A stretch of DNA of 64,000 nucleotides from Tubulanus polymorphus (taxonomy: Eukaryota; Nemertea; Palaeonemertea; Tubulaniformes; Tubulanidae): positions 25,624,650 to 25,688,649 of the forward strand of contig NC_134026.1 of assembly GCF_964204645.1 (NCBI RefSeq). Reading direction: 5' to 3'. Of the stretch, positions 15,301 through 27,449 are shown piece after piece (position 1 is the first letter of the stretch; each line of letters starts with the position of its first letter). Under the pieces are notes generated by a model. That model did not search any database. It had not been told where the DNA came from and worked only from the letters and a program-made list of their open reading frames with translations. Both the position numbers and the translations under genes were made by a program.

Positions 15301-15398
15301 GTCGCGTTAACAATTCATCAGTAAATCCATTGTGTATTTTCTTATCATTGGGAAAAATGAATACATTTTTAATGTATGTTTTCTATTGTATATTTCAG

Positions 15399-15532
15399 AT
15401 TCTGAAAACCTTATCGCCATCGAAGCTGGAATATGTAAGAGTCTACCGTCAACCGCATTACCTCAAACCTTAATCAACTGTGTTATACTATTGTGATCGT
15501 TGGAACTTATTAATTAAAACTGTGTGTAAATA
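15399..15532 (+). other. 5'UTR of the zinc-finger gene, starting at a splice acceptor
   Basis: A pyrimidine-rich tract ending in TATTTCAG places an acceptor AG at 15397-15398. The exon runs from 15399 into the coding sequence without another splice site. An in-frame TAA at 15527-15529, two codons before the ATG at 15533, shows that the ATG is the first of its frame in this exon. At least one non-coding 5' exon must lie further left. Confidence 0.6.
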
Positions 15533-18500
15533 ATGCAAAGTTGTGTGACTGAACAATACACTGATTGTGCAATGCTTGATGAAACAGGTGCGTCACGTCA
15601 ATCGCAGAAAAAGACAGATCTACAAAACCAAGAAATGATGGAAACCAATCTCATTGAAGAGAAGATGCAGCTAGGTCAAAGTGGCATTTATATGGGACTC
15701 GAGGATTCGATGCCATCTTCTAGTCATTCACAAAATTATCTGGACTACAGCCACCACCACGACTCATCAGATAAATTTGACAATGACTCAATCGATGATG
15801 CCCAAACTGACCAAATGATGATTGAAAAGAACAACAAATCAAGTCGTCGTAAACAATCGAAACCAATTCGGGTGCAGCATAACAATGCTCCCGATATGGG
15901 TGAACATCATCCCGTTAATGAAACTGAAGTGGAACGACCAAAGAGTAATCCAGGATTTGAAAATGATTCTTCATCGTCATTTATGGATACAGATCATAGC
16001 ATCGCTTGCATAATCTGTTCCGAAACGTTTCCATCGCAGGAACTCATGAAAGATCATTTCATGGCAGTTCACGCGACTGCCATGGCGGGTGGCACTGATT
16101 TTAGGATGCATTTCCCAACCGAATATCATCGCCTCGGGCATGACATGCATCCTGAAAGCGATATGAAAGACCCATATGAGAATGAAAGACGAAATGAAAG
16201 TGGTGGAAGCGGTGGTAGTGGAGATCAACAGGATAGTGGTGTCGAATCTGGCACACCATCGATGAATACTCAGTTGAAAGATAGCGGAGAACTGAATCCT
16301 GGTGAGATAAACCGTTCGCAGAATGGCACGCGTATATTTCACCCTGATGCTTATTGCGAGCTGTGCGACCGTGAATTTTGCAACAAATACTTTCTCAAGA
16401 CCCACAAGGCCAACAAGCATGGAATCTATGATAGTCCTTTGCCAATGGTTAGTCAACCAGGACCACTGCCAGCACCTATGTTTCCGATGTTCTTTTCTCA
16501 GCCTGGACCTCTTCACGCACCTCCTGAGCCAATCCCAACCAGCATGAGCTCAATGGTACCTCAACCTTCAGCTGAAAAACAGTCTCCACCTCTGCACATG
16601 GAACCACAGAAACAAATGCCCATTTCTGCTCCAGCTCCTGAATCGAATTCTTCTTCGCAGCAGAAAGATCTTGAAGATTATTGTGAAATTTGTCAAAAGC
16701 ATTTCTGTAACAAGTACTACCTCCGTAAACATAAAGCCGATGTTCACGGTATCCAGTCAGAGCCTCATTCCAAACGTCAGAGATCCTCCATTACCAGTGA
16801 CAGTTTGAAGCATTTAAACAACATGGCCACATCCCCTGTGTTGTTGCCTCAGAATATTCCAAATTCCATGACAAATGTTATGCTTATCAATCCATTTGCT
16901 CCACTAATGGCACTTCCACAAATGCCAAATGCCTCACTTCTGTCGGCACATCTACCTCAACTACCTCAGACTTCCACCCCGATCAAGTCACCTCCGCATC
17001 CACAAGCTATGATGGGCAATCAGAATGAACAACGCGATAACAACTCTTCTGCCTCACCTGGTGCCATGTCTCAGGATGAGCTCCGTCGCATGGGTGTCCT
17101 GAACACTGATGCATTTTGTGAACTTTGTCGCAAAGAATTTTGTAACAAATATTTCTTAAAGATCCATAAAGCAAATAAGCACGGTATCTATTCCTACGAT
17201 GACCATTTCTTGATGAATGGCATGAGACGGTCACCAACAGGACCTCCGCCTGTGAACATGTCTACCTCATCATCGCCAGTTGATCACTCGATGAACAATG
17301 CTCTCGATTTGAAAATGAACAACAATCACGAAAAGAAAGAATCTTCGATTTCGAATGAGCAAGAAACGCCGACGAAAGAAGAGCCAACAGACCAAGATCG
17401 AGAGAAGGAACGGGATTCTGATGCTAACAATCATAACCAAGGTTCACCAGCGGCTTTGTGTGATATCTGCAATAAAGATTTTGAAACAGTGCAAATGTTG
17501 CGTATTCACCATCTTACTGCACATGGCAGCTTCGTTGATGATCAGAAACCTTCGATGCCAGTGTTTGATGCAGAAAAACCAAGTACACAGCTACCACAGT
17601 CTCTGCCAACTGACCATCCATCACCAATTCCAGGAATGATGTCTGATGTTCCTGGAATGCCAACCATGTTTAGCAGTATGATTGCTGCTAAGCTTGCTGA
17701 CCGTGTTATGTGTGATTTGTGTAACAAGGAAGTCTGCAATAAGTACTTTTTAAAGACACACAAGATCAAGATGCATGGCGTGGATCCAAATTCATTCAGA
17801 GAAACTGGCCGAGAACGAGAGTCATGTAATAATTTGCCTGAGAAGTCGAATGTCATTGTTGAAAATAAAACTGCAACTGAACAACAAGAAAGGCTAGATG
17901 AATCGAAAACTCAGCAGCATCAACCTCCAGTGTCAAATCCAAGTCAAATGGTACAGGAACATTTTCCTCCAAAACCACAACACGATAGCAGCAATAGTAC
18001 CCCGATCAAGATGCAGCGTAATGAAGAACTGTTGAAAATGGGTATTGACCCTGAGGCTTATTGCGAATTGTGTAAAAAGGAATTTTGCAGTAAATATTTC
18101 CTTCGTACTCACATGTTCAACATGCACGGCATCCGCGTTGAAGGTCTTAAAGAGAAAGACATAAAGAAAGTGCATGAAAAACAAATGCGTGAAATCAAAG
18201 AACGCGAAATGAAAATTTTGGATCTGTCTCGACCACCACCTCCATTGCCCAGTCACGTCGCTCCTCCGCCACAGCATATGCATCCATTCACTTCTCTGCA
18301 AATGCAAATGCACGAACAATTTGCTCAGTCTCGTATGCGCCAAGAGGAGAGCAATGATAGCATGGACAATAGAAGTGTAACAAGTGACACTAGCGCAGGG
18401 GGTAAATCACGCGAACCTGCCAACATGATCCGCGTTAAATGTGACATTTGTAGTAAGGAACTGTGTAATAAGTACTTTCTGCGTACCCATAAGCTCAATA

Positions 18501-19867
18501 AACATGGTATTCTCGATGAATCCCTTGCACGTGAATCGTATTCAATGTTCGATTTTCCGAAGAACCTCATAGATAATTGGATGAACGGTCGTCCAACTTA
18601 TATCGATAAGTATGTTAAAAAAGAATCGTTTGAAGGTTATCCCCCCGAATTTAAAGGCAAATATGGACTTCCCGCAAGTCCTACCGAATCGAAACCGAGC
18701 GGATACGATTCTACTAGTCATTTACCAAATCAGCCATCGCCGCCGCCATCAAGCATGTTTGACCGACAGTGCGATAGTCCCGATGGAAGTACACCCCAAA
18801 TGTATGGCGAGTCGTGCCATATATGTCATCGTCGTTTTAAGAACTCCAAGTGGCTGAAAGCACATTTATATACCGAACATAACATTAAAGGCGAACAAAT
18901 AAGTGACATGAACGATGGTCCGTTTCAAGCATGTGAACTATGTGGTATGGTGTTTCCGGATAAATCTGTTCTGCGTATGCATCTCATGCAGGTACATCGT
19001 GTGCAAATGGGACCGATCATTTCTGAGATGCCTAAACCTCTCGATCTCGGTAAAACTTCTGTCGTTCCACACAAATCGAAAAGCATTGACGAATGTTTGG
19101 ACAATACGCAAAATTACGCAGCTAGTAACATAAGCCTCAGTTTGAAGCGAAAATATAGTAAGAACATCAAGCAGAAACTGCATTCATGCAGTCATTGCGA
19201 TTATAAAACACGTTGGTTATCGAATATATACTCGCATGAAGAGCGTAAACATAATATCAACAAGCAAACGCAGGGAAGATTCACGTGCAATAAATGCTTC
19301 AAATGTTTCCGTTATGAACATTCCCTTTACCGCCATGATATCGAATATCATAAAGGCAAGTTCAGTGGACTCATCAAGGCTAGTGCCTTGTCATCGTTAA
19401 ATCGTAGTTTGAAAGAAAAGAAGCGATTCCGCTGTGCTCACTGTCAGGAACGCTTCTCTAGTCGTCAGGATTGTAGGTTGCATATACGTAGCGCTCATAA
19501 ATCGCGGTCAGCGGGACCATCTCGTAAGTACCAGTGCCAAAAATGTGACTATTCATCGAATTTAACGAAAAACCTTCGCAACCACATGAAAATCAAACAC
19601 AAGGACACTCATATAGAAAATCTGCCCATCAACGGAGATGCCAATGCCAACACAACTGAAGTGGATGAAAATGAACTGCCCGTATCGTACGCGACACCAT
19701 GCGATCTGAAAACTCAATCGTCGTTTATTATGCAGCCGTTTACGCTGAAAGATGACACTATGGGTAACATGAAACAGTTTGTGACTGCTGTAGTGTATTT
19801 ACCTGTGAAACAGAAGATCAACGAAAGAGTCAACGTCACGTTTGAGCTGAGTCCGACTGAACAGTAA
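15533..19867 (+). CDS. Large C2H2 zinc-finger protein (14 fingers, 1,444 aa), family not named
   Basis: A probable nuclear DNA-binding regulator. The frame is open for 1,444 codons without an intron, from an ATG preceded by an in-frame TAA to the TAA at 19865-19867. Fourteen C-x2-C-x12-H-x4-H fingers start at about residues 159, 275, 384, 529, 643, 727, 844, 970, 1095, 1134, 1219, 1252, 1301 and 1335. Fingers 2, 3, 4, 6, 7 and 8 are close copies of one module, C-[ED]-[LI]-C-x-K-x-x-C-[NS]-KY-[FY]-L-[RK]-x-H, ending mostly in HG-[IV], with an additional fixed cysteine inside the finger. They are widely spaced (about 115-200 residues, apart from the 8th) by Pro/Ser/Gln/Met-rich low-complexity linkers. 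Fingers 11-14 form a compact C-terminal array. Residues 1383-1444 are a finger-free tail. Short LDL-type motifs sit near 591, 896 and 1170. I do not recognise a named orthologue; DNA binding and nuclear location are inferred from finger architecture. Confidence 0.95.
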   Translation: MQSCVTEQYTDCAMLDETGASRQSQKKTDLQNQEMMETNLIEEKMQLGQSGIYMGLEDSMPSSSHSQNYLDYSHHHDSSDKFDNDSIDDAQTDQMMIEKNNKSSRRKQSKPIRVQHNNAPDMGEHHPVNETEVERPKSNPGFENDSSSSFMDTDHSIACIICSETFPSQELMKDHFMAVHATAMAGGTDFRMHFPTEYHRLGHDMHPESDMKDPYENERRNESGGSGGSGDQQDSGVESGTPSMNTQLKDSGELNPGEINRSQNGTRIFHPDAYCELCDREFCNKYFLKTHKANKHGIYDSPLPMVSQPGPLPAPMFPMFFSQPGPLHAPPEPIPTSMSSMVPQPSAEKQSPPLHMEPQKQMPISAPAPESNSSSQQKDLEDYCEICQKHFCNKYYLRKHKADVHGIQSEPHSKRQRSSITSDSLKHLNNMATSPVLLPQNIPNSMTNVMLINPFAPLMALPQMPNASLLSAHLPQLPQTSTPIKSPPHPQAMMGNQNEQRDNNSSASPGAMSQDELRRMGVLNTDAFCELCRKEFCNKYFLKIHKANKHGIYSYDDHFLMNGMRRSPTGPPPVNMSTSSSPVDHSMNNALDLKMNNNHEKKESSISNEQETPTKEEPTDQDREKERDSDANNHNQGSPAALCDICNKDFETVQMLRIHHLTAHGSFVDDQKPSMPVFDAEKPSTQLPQSLPTDHPSPIPGMMSDVPGMPTMFSSMIAAKLADRVMCDLCNKEVCNKYFLKTHKIKMHGVDPNSFRETGRERESCNNLPEKSNVIVENKTATEQQERLDESKTQQHQPPVSNPSQMVQEHFPPKPQHDSSNSTPIKMQRNEELLKMGIDPEAYCELCKKEFCSKYFLRTHMFNMHGIRVEGLKEKDIKKVHEKQMREIKEREMKILDLSRPPPPLPSHVAPPPQHMHPFTSLQMQMHEQFAQSRMRQEESNDSMDNRSVTSDTSAGGKSREPANMIRVKCDICSKELCNKYFLRTHKLNKHGILDESLARESYSMFDFPKNLIDNWMNGRPTYIDKYVKKESFEGYPPEFKGKYGLPASPTESKPSGYDSTSHLPNQPSPPPSSMFDRQCDSPDGSTPQMYGESCHICHRRFKNSKWLKAHLYTEHNIKGEQISDMNDGPFQACELCGMVFPDKSVLRMHLMQVHRVQMGPIISEMPKPLDLGKTSVVPHKSKSIDECLDNTQNYAASNISLSLKRKYSKNIKQKLHSCSHCDYKTRWLSNIYSHEERKHNINKQTQGRFTCNKCFKCFRYEHSLYRHDIEYHKGKFSGLIKASALSSLNRSLKEKKRFRCAHCQERFSSRQDCRLHIRSAHKSRSAGPSRKYQCQKCDYSSNLTKNLRNHMKIKHKDTHIENLPINGDANANTTEVDENELPVSYATPCDLKTQSSFIMQPFTLKDDTMGNMKQFVTAVVYLPVKQKINERVNVTFELSPTEQ
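16355..18505 (+). repeat. Six protein-level repeats of one zinc-finger module
   Basis: The modules start at their first cysteine at about 16355, 16682, 17117, 17711, 18062 and 18440. Each encodes a finger with the invariant core C-(N/S)-K-Y between the cysteine pair and the first histidine, and usually a trailing HGI. Fingers 2, 4 and 7 are also preceded by a similar lead (acidic or Asn, then Asp/Glu-Ala-Tyr/Phe), and fingers 4 and 7 share a longer lead with an EL-x2-MG element about 15 residues before the first cysteine. The DNA of the copies differs at many synonymous positions, so the duplications are old and held by selection on the protein. Confidence 0.85.
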
Positions 19868-21055
<1,188 letters not shown>

Positions 21056-24000
21056 AATGAATAGATATACACAGTTTATAGAAACAAATGGTAGATTAAA
21101 TCATACTAGATATATTTCATGTAGTAAACATATTTGTTACTCCGGTAAATATTGAATTACCAGAAAAAAATTATTTATATGACCCTAAGGCACTTTGATT
21201 AGGTTTTAATTAGGTTTTAGTATAGGTTCACAATCGAACCTTGTTTGTACTTAAGTCGGATAGCTATATGGTCACCCTCTATGGTTTAAACACTGCATTT
21301 GCTGGTTCATTTTTGTAGTTTTATTATATGAATTTTTTAACAGAGTGTGTGATTTTACTTGTGTATATGACAGACTTTGTTTTCAATAGAGTATGATATT
21401 CGATCGGTTTGAAAAATGTCGATAGTTCTTTCATTTTATTGTACAGAGAGTGTATGAAGGAATTATTGATATATTATTGAGTACGTTTTTATATATTTCT
21501 ACCATATCTTCACATGTTTTTCGTACTAACATTAACACAACCTTGGGTGGTATTGTCGAAATGATATCGAAAGCCTTGAGTATCAGCACTGCATGTAATA
21601 ATGAATTATTGTCATAATCTATCAAGAAAAGATCATTCAATATGAATCTGTTGTAAATTGAAATGTGTCCACATCATCGCTAAAATCATTTACTAGAAAA
21701 TTAATGACCATTCGAGACTATTCGAACACTTTCAGTTATTAAGTATAAAGCGCTTGATTTTGTGGTGTTGCAAAAACTCCCTGATGAAAATTTCACTCCA
21801 TCATTTTAAGCGTCAGCGCAATTCTTCTGAGTGATGTTTAATTCACCCCGGCTATAAGTGTTCCACATCGACTGGCAAATTGGCTATTGAAAGGAATTAA
21901 ATTTGACTTTGGAAATTGAAATTTATCTTTTACATCATTGGGAATCAGTGATCTTTCATTAAACATGTAGAGGCAGAAATAACGCAGCGACGCATCGCGT
22001 CAATTCAGCAGCGATGAACAAGCAACGCTGGTGGCTTAAAATTTAAATTGAAGTGACAATCTCAATATTGCGTGCGTTAAAGTAAACTCTATGCGCAAAC
22101 AGCAAAAATTGTTTTCCATGAACTAGATGATTTGATCAAATAGCTTACTTCGCTGAATCACTTGCAATGTATTTTACTAGAGCAGTTAAACTGTGATGTT
22201 TAGGATTCGTCTTTACGGAGCTCAGACTCTAGAATATCTCAACAGTAGTCTCATAGGTACATACAGTCCCCTACAATTCTCTATTGTCTTTTTAATTGAC
22301 ATAATTTTTTGTCGAATTGAATATGACAGGATGGCTGGTACTATCAATGGACATGTAGGCTTTATCTGAGTCACTCTTGAGGAAATTAAATTACCCCAAG
22401 TCATGAAACGGCATTGCATTTGTAAGTTTTAGTTGTCCTGGCTAGCATCACCATTGACATTAATATGACTGGTATGGTTGATGATGCTATGTATGAATTC
22501 ATTTTTGAATCTTGATTGAATTCCGTGCAAGTATTCAACTCTTGTTCGAATGTATGAAAAGTGGATTATTGTATTACTCAGATGTTGTCGTGTAGCAAGT
22601 GTTACACAGTATTCGGCCGCATTAGATCACTCGCTTTACCGCGTTTCGATCTTGTAATTTTGAATTTCATTGCGTATAGACTGCGAGTTGACAATAATTC
22701 AATAGAAACTAGCCCATCTTACGTCACATGGTTGGCTTGAATCATTACATGCTCCGAGTCCAGTAGCTTCTTACGATAGATAATGATCTTAATTACAAAT
22801 AATTGGAAACCTGCATTTCAATAAATTATAACCACTGGCTGATGAATAACTCTATTCCACCATTGCAAATTGAAGATACATTCTCTCTAAGATAATACCT
22901 TATATCGTGTGTTGTGTGTTGTGTGCTAATAACATTTTCTGAGCTCATTTCTTTGTAAATTCCAGCATCGTAAAGATGGCCTTAAGGATGAGACTGCTTC
23001 ATTATGCTTCATAAGCGTATCGAAATTGGTACAGTTTATTTTTCGCGAAGTCTCATCGTTTTCGAGTAAAATGAGAGATGACGCCATTTTTAAAGAAGCG
23101 TACGAGATTAAAAACTGCGCAGCCATCAATTTTCTTGAGACTTTTCTCTTGTGTGTATTTGGTTTTCAATTCAATTCATGGTAAAAACGCGATACTGAAA
23201 TGCATGAATAAACTGGCTAAAATTGAAATAGTCTTGAGACTTGTCGTATGGCTCCGAAGATGCTAATTTAATGTCTCAAACGACCAAACCGCTAGCTCAG
23301 AAATTCGACTCCAGGTTCTCATGTTATTTGTAATTCAGATTAAATGGAAAGTTTTAACCAAAGATGAGTGTCATTTCATGTGGGAGTAAGAACACGATAC
23401 TAGATTGAAGGTCCTGATATATGTATACCGTGCGCTTGAAATGAAGGCAGATTTATTTGAAAGTGTGGGCAACTTTTGTTGAGACAGCACGATAAATTTG
23501 TTAGACACCATGTAATTGGAGATCAATTCAAATGTTATAGATTATAAGCGTATAGACATACTCAACATGTAAAAGTCAATATAGAACTTAGGAAATCAAT
23601 CGTGCTTATTTGACATCAGATTTGCTTTGTCAATGATTAAATTAGGCATTATTACATACCAGAAATGCTTGGACAATAATTCAGGCAATTTGAACAATGG
23701 TAATTCGATTATTTTGAATATTTTAGTTATGATATTTTGTAAACACAGTTGATCGAAAAGGAGATATTTATCAACGCGTACATTCAATGATTATAGCGTC
23801 GGATATAGTAAATATCTTTTGATATACGAGGATATATTCTGTGGCGTACTTCAAATTCATTTCACTTTTCTAAATTAAGTAGCGCTGATCCATGATGGCA
23901 ACTCACTGATTGGTACTGTAATGCATTGTGTCGCCTGAATGACCTCCGTGGCTTAATCGAGGCGTTTCTGAAATCATGATCGAATCGAAAAAGTTTTTTA

Positions 24001-27000
24001 TCGCATTTCATCTTCTTCATCTTAATGGATTTCATATTCCCCGTACTTCAGTATCTAATGCAGTTCATGCATCGCGTTCATAAACAATTCAATATTTCAA
24101 CGCATAACTGAAAATTTGTCTGCTTGGCATTTCACGCATGTTCTCGCTGTGTCACAGTTTAATTTTCAAAGACACTGCGCCGACAACACTGCCATGGCCA
24201 GAGCTGCGCGATTTAATTCCTGGTGAAACTTTTGCAAGACGCAAATGCATTATTGATCATCAAATTGGACAAGATTTATTCACTGGAGAATTTGAATTGC
24301 CCCATAAAGTATTCCGCTCCGGACATTTTTGGTTTCACAAACATAACGACTACATTTCAGCATTATGATTACCTAGCGATCTCGTGTGTTAGTATCTACA
24401 TGTAGACATTGACATTTGGTCTAAAAAGAACACTAATCAAAATTGAAGTAAATCTTGCGAGTGAAACAATTCAACTTCATTACGAAGCCACAGGACAAAG
24501 CCCACATTAAGTTAATGTAGGTTCTTGATTTAGGAGACTGCCAATGGAATTTTGTTTTTCTGATATTTCGAATGTATAGCGTGTAATCCGTGTTACAATC
24601 TTTTATGTACGTCAAATCAAGAGATTCCCTCTTAGTAGCCAGTCATTAAATGTATTGCAGTAGATTTGCTCTTATTACATTCGAAACAAATACAGTTGCT
24701 ATAGCCTGACAGAACTCAATTATTAGGAAACGTATACCTACTCATTTCAATGCCATTTCATAATTGAAACTTTGCCGTACTGTTATCTAATCAAGTGACT
24801 TTCAACAATTGGAAACCCATTGCATTTACTTCTGTAATTAATATTGGCGTATATTTAATTAAAATCTCACAGCCTGACTGAAATAAGCCGAAGTAAATTT
24901 GAATTCCCACTCACGGCGGCGATGAAACGGAATATACTGTATTCATTTTCATTTAGCATAATTTTGCCATGAGCTAATATATTTTCAATTTTCATTTGTG
25001 CCATTTGTTGGCTGGAACTGACAGCTCGAGTTTAAGTTCGAAGCAAGGCGAAAATCGCACAGTTTTCCGTCACTCGGTTTGAAGCTGAATATTTCAAACG
25101 AGAATTATCGAGTTATTTAACCAGTTCAGACATTAAACATCAATTTGTGTCGACGGTGGTATTTTTCCTCTGAGGTTCACAATTTTGAATTACGAGTGTA
25201 ATTTCGTGATGACCTTACTGGTCGAGATCCATCTCGCTTCAAAACTCATCAATAAACTAATGGTAAACTAATGACCACTTGGTCTTTACGGATCATTTTC
25301 TCCGGCAGAGCTAAATTAAACAGAACGATTTTGACGAATGTCCAAAAACCCGTTGGTTTCCTAATTTCACCTCAGTTATTGGACTCCCGCAGAAAACTCA
25401 GTAGTCTAAGTAGATCGGAACGTGAACTTTTGCCGGATATCTCGCTTGATTATATTGTTTCTATCATGGATATTTGTGATCTATATTTCTAATTAATCTG
25501 GCTAGGTCAGTCAATGTAATGATCCAATCAATAGCATGGAGCTAAGTTATCAATCAGCGAGCAGAAAATTGAAAATCATTAATTAGGCCCTCCCTCAAAA
25601 TAAGGCTTTCATAATGATTCCAGTACAGGGGGCAAGGGCCACGGACCGCTAATGACCAACTCGTCTTAATTATCTAATAAATACGAAAATCGATTTGACA
25701 TGTATTCCAGATTTAGAGACGGAAACATAATGAGCTGTTTCACTTGCGATGGAAGAATGAGTTTCTGGTTGATTGAATCGTTGATAATCAAACGATATTT
25801 TCTCATTAGGCTCTCATTCGATGGTCAAGTAAAATCGTGATCGGTTTTTTGTCGTTGAAATAATTGCCGTCTCGGGATTGAACGCGGATGCTCACACGAC
25901 GACGACGTGTTCTAATTCGGCGCGATCGGGCTGTATAAAAATCGTTGGCACTTATATAAAAATCAGATATCAGAGAGTTATTTTTCAACGCCGGATTACG
26001 GAACGATTCGATCAATTTTTGCACGTATCGCAGCTGTCATCTTGAGATGTATGCATCGCCGTGTCCGAGTGTAACAACAAAATCCATAAAACACCGAATT
26101 GTTTTGTCAATGTTGTCGAACTGTTCATGATTGATGATTTTAGAATCATATTTTTGGTCAGTTTATTTTTGAGGATCTTTTTTCGTCGTCGGTATATTCA
26201 GTCGCAGAATGAAATTAATTGCCGATGCATTGTTTCATAGACGCTAAGGACATCGTTTGCTTTTGTCCGAAGACAAGTGAAGGAAATTTATGCAAATTCT
26301 GCCCTCGGGGTTTTACGAAGACTAGCAATTTCCTGTTCACCCCACTATACTGTATGATTAAAATAACAGTTAACGCCAGTATAAAGTGAAAATTCCCGAA
26401 GGTGCTCTAATAGACAGCTGAAATATATTAAAAACTGCAGAAACTACACATGCCTTAGTCCATCAGCAAATCAACATCTTTTGCGTGTGATGCATCGTGA
26501 ATTTTCAAAGTTCGATTAGAATGAGTTGAAATGATTTAAATTTCTAAATCGATCAATCATTTAGTCAGGCTTTATTCTGATCATTCCTACTTATGTATAT
26601 TTCGGGATTATTTCATAATTAGCCCACAACGCACAACAGCTTTTTGAGATGAAATATCTGTCATTTTGATAAACTTAGAAAGCGTCCGATGCGGTTTGAA
26701 TATTTGCCAGCTCCATCGAATGTACATTAAGTATTATAAGCATCAAATATTCATAGCAGTGATTCAACAGTAATCCACACTGTTTACTGGTCAGTCTAAT
26801 TTACATTGCAAGAAATTTTGCTTATGCAAGCTCGCAGCTTTGGTAGTAAATTGCCTTCGGGTATTATATATATGTATGTGTAGATATCTATGAATAAACT
26901 TAAATCTAACTGATGTATATTCCAGTGGTATATACTGATCAATTACTAATTTCATCACCATCTAACAGTACATAAGTCGTGCTTTCTGCCTTCGGACAAG

Positions 27001-27241
27001 ATTAACCCTTTCACTGCAGTTTGATCGCGACGTTTTGCGTTGTAAGACGTTTTGTCGCGGCTCACTTATCTTGAATCTCATGTTATAATTGTAACTTGGA
27101 AGAGAATCATAACCATGACTAATTTGAGTGGGTGATGATAACCCTTCGAGTTCCGTAAACATGTCTATTCTGCCAGTGTACACGATGTTGTTGCTATATT
27201 GCAAATTTTGTGATTTTTCTTGCTTAAGCTTTATTGTATTC

Positions 27242-27256
27242 TATATATATATATAT
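27242..27256. repeat. Short TA microsatellite
   Basis: A 15-nt pure alternating TA run. Confidence 0.85.
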
Positions 27257-27418
27257 GCTATGATTGTTGCCTTTTTGCTTTGCATTTTAGCTTATTAATT
27301 TGTCAGTCATCACTACATGCCTGGATGTTTTGTCCTTGCTAATTGCAACCAACACTGGCATGTGGGGATGTCACTCGCATGCATTTATTTACTTAAAACA
27401 AAATATCATTAAAATAGC

Positions 27419-27449
<31 letters not shown>
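27419..27449. repeat. TA microsatellite
   Basis: An alternating TA tract of about 31 nt with one TATG interruption. Confidence 0.9.

Larger units (their letters stand above)
1..15398. other. Non-coding stretch upstream of the zinc-finger gene
   Basis: I see no exon I can support in this stretch. Open frames here are short (mostly under 110 codons), often begin with GTG or TTG rather than ATG, frequently overlap another frame, and show no recognisable domain. The sequence is AT-rich with scattered homeodomain-type TAATTA cores, a TA microsatellite at 525-579 and a short tandem duplication at 12194-12215. The longest open frame, 153 codons at 12952-13413, is discussed in the findings. Part of this stretch probably holds the 5' non-coding exon or exons and regulatory DNA of the zinc-finger gene, because a splice acceptor at 15397-15398 implies an upstream exon that I could not locate. 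Confidence 0.6.

Noticed and set aside
15977-16516. 179-codon open frame antisense to the zinc-finger coding sequence
   Set aside because: It is a shadow of the real gene on the other strand; its content mirrors the finger codons and it has no domain of its own. The same holds for the other antisense and alternative-frame openings between 15.8 and 19.2 kb.
24138-24368. 76-codon + strand frame with protein-like wording
   Set aside because: No recognisable domain, no flanking exon, and a second frame is open over much of it.
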